Shown: piece by piece, positions 63,105 through 64,000 of the stretch
Numbering within the stretch: the first letter of the stretch is position 1
Layout of the letters: each line of letters starts with the position of its first letter
Assembly: GCF_032163505.1 (NCBI RefSeq)
Contig: NZ_CP134147.1
Coordinates: 1,516,501 to 1,580,500, forward strand
DNA length: 64,000 bases
Direction of reading: 5' to 3'
DNA from: Streptococcus parasanguinis
GTDB taxonomy: Bacteria > Bacillota > Bacilli > Lactobacillales > Streptococcaceae
Position numbers and translations under genes: made by a program
Notes under the pieces: model-generated
The model's database searches: none
What the model was told of the DNA's origin: nothing
The model's input: only the letters and a program-made list of their open reading frames with translations

Positions 63105-63878
63105 TTAGTTTGCCTTTCCCCAAAAGAGCGCAAATTGGATGGCTAACTCCGCGATTCGATCCTTGCTATCTAAATCCTCATGACTAGATAAGGTTCGGAT
63201 ATCCCATTTTTCTTCCGAGAGGTGGTCTGCTGCATAGAAGAAATGGCAGAGCTCAAAGCCCCTATAAGCTGCTAAGGCTGCCACTGCCGAACATTCCATA
63301 TCCACACAGATGGCTCCTGCTTCCTTTCGTCGCTTCATCTTGTCGATGGTTTCCCGGTAGGGTGCATCTGTCGTCCACACTTTTCCTGACTGATAAGAAA
63401 CCTTGTGACTGTCCAGAAAGGCTTGGAAGAGAGGGAGGGTTTTCTTGTTTACTTCCACTTCATCATTAGCCGGAAGATAGTGGTAACTGGTCCCCTCGTC
63501 GCGAAGAGCAGCCGTTGGAATGATGATGGAGGTTGCTTCGATATCACGGTCTAAAACCCCACAGGTTCCAAAGAGCACCAGTTTTTCCATCCCAAATTGA
63601 ATCAGGTCCTCTATAATCCCCACACAGGAAGCAGCCCCAACTGGTGCATTAAAGGCACCAATCTGTTGGTCTCCAATAGTGATCCCATAGACCAGGACTT
63701 CAAAATTGGCCATGGAGGTTCTTGCAATGACCTCATGTTCATAATTTTCAAGGAGGCGAGCAAAAGTTACTCTTGAAAAGCAAGAAATGACTACTTTGGG
63801 AAATCCTTCAATTGGTTGGTGTAAGTCTTGTGGATTGATAATCGCCTGTCGATTGGCATCAAATTCTTCTAACAGCAT
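63105..63878 (-). CDS. Nucleoside phosphorylase (uridine phosphorylase-like)
   Basis: Phosphorylase of about 257 residues of the PNP/UDP family, splitting a nucleoside with phosphate. The segments VISCFSRVTFARLLE, VLFGTCGVLDRDI and ICVDMECSAVAALAAYRGFE (about residues 193-212, with the ribose-binding Met-Glu pair) are diagnostic. I chose ATG 63878, preceded by GAGGTG 6 nt upstream, over an ATG six codons earlier with no ribosome-binding site. An ECF ATPase remnant follows directly, suggesting that this gene once headed a transporter operon. Confidence 0.85.
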   Translation of the reverse strand: MLLEEFDANRQAIINPQDLHQPIEGFPKVVISCFSRVTFARLLENYEHEVIARTSMANFEVLVYGITIGDQQIGAFNAPVGAASCVGIIEDLIQFGMEKLVLFGTCGVLDRDIEATSIIIPTAALRDEGTSYHYLPANDEVEVNKKTLPLFQAFLDSHKVSYQSGKVWTTDAPYRETIDKMKRRKEAGAICVDMECSAVAALAAYRGFELCHFFYAADHLSEEKWDIRTLSSHEDLDSKDRIAELAIQFALFWGKAN

Positions 63879-63913
63879 TTCGTGCACCTCTTTCATTCTA
63901 CTTCTAGGCCCCT

Positions 63914-63919
63914 ATTATA
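63914..63919 (-). promoter_or_regulatory. -10 promoter element of the nucleoside phosphorylase gene
   Basis: TGGTATAAT, an extended -10, 35 nt before the chosen ATG on the minus strand. No good -35 is seen. Confidence 0.55.
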
Positions 63920-64000
63920 CCATAATTAGCCTAGTCATTGGTTTTTGATCAAAGGAAGGAGTATAAAAAAGAACTGCTCCCAGACGTTAGATTTTTAGGA

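Noticed and set aside
1..64000. CRISPR arrays, tRNA or rRNA genes, prophage or insertion-sequence genes
   Set aside because: I found no regular spacer-repeat pattern, no tRNA-like cloverleaf with TTCGA loop, no rRNA segments and no transposase or phage protein motifs.

Overview
The window is chromosomal DNA of a Streptococcus, most likely from the Mitis/Sanguinis group. The evidence is the gene content and order: rluB-scpB-scpA-xerD-like-cbpB, nrdR-dnaB-dnaI, gnd-ritR, and murC next to a Snf2 helicase. An LPXTG-anchored nuclease, an Mga-type regulator and an Rgg-type regulator fit the same genus. The species cannot be fixed from sequence alone. Most genes lie on the minus strand in compact operons. 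I see no rRNA, tRNA, CRISPR array, prophage or intact insertion sequence.

Layout. 1-4.2 kb: ppaC (cut by the window edge), pflA, and a secreted wall-anchored nuclease; the last two have CcpA-type (cre) sites at their promoters. 4.2-5.7 kb: a deletion scar of the trehalose locus, where truncated treC and treR lie 5' end to 5' end with treP gone, followed by a 180-bp repeat. 5.7-8.7 kb: an aromatic amino acid-type ABC transporter preceded by a leader with every part of a ribosome-mediated attenuator. 8.8-20.3 kb: a CNNM/CBS transporter, an Mga-like regulator, a permease, a lone ABC ATPase, a sodium/proton antiporter, ytqB-ytqA, a PAP2 phosphatase, ribU behind an FMN riboswitch, and trmL. 20.3-23.4 kb: a candidate small RNA or attenuator, then trkA-trkH for potassium uptake. 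23.5-29.5 kb: a housekeeping cluster from yidD back to yneF (RNA modification, condensin, nucleotide quality control, murI). 29.5-43 kb: lysA, a BI-1 protein, an HD protein, a SpoU methylase, acylphosphatase, yidC, greA, mltG, two acetyltransferases, murC and a Snf2 helicase. 43-49 kb: a decayed membrane-protein gene, der, a nitroreductase, and dnaI-dnaB-nrdR. 49-56 kb: an EEP-fold hydrolase, glucose PTS, ritR-gnd, flotillin and YceD. 56-64 kb: an Rgg regulator with an uncatalogued 58-codon gene coupled to an MFS exporter, htpX-lemA, rsmG, a second copy of the 180-bp repeat, a PfkB kinase, an SDR enzyme, a 17-codon remnant of an ECF transporter ATPase, and a nucleoside phosphorylase.

The most unusual signals are non-coding. 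(1) Two copies of a structured element (about 240-256 bp, with a cloverleaf-like core of about 170 bp) lie between convergent genes at 13.9-14.2 kb and 34.4-34.7 kb. The copies differ by compensatory changes in one stem, and each is flanked by a duplicated copy of a different local terminator hairpin. (2) The ABC transporter leader encodes a 17-residue peptide ending in a Phe/Tyr-rich stretch that overlaps the first arm of a four-segment RNA switch. (3) A consensus promoter drives a roughly 100-nt two-hairpin RNA that ends just before trmL.
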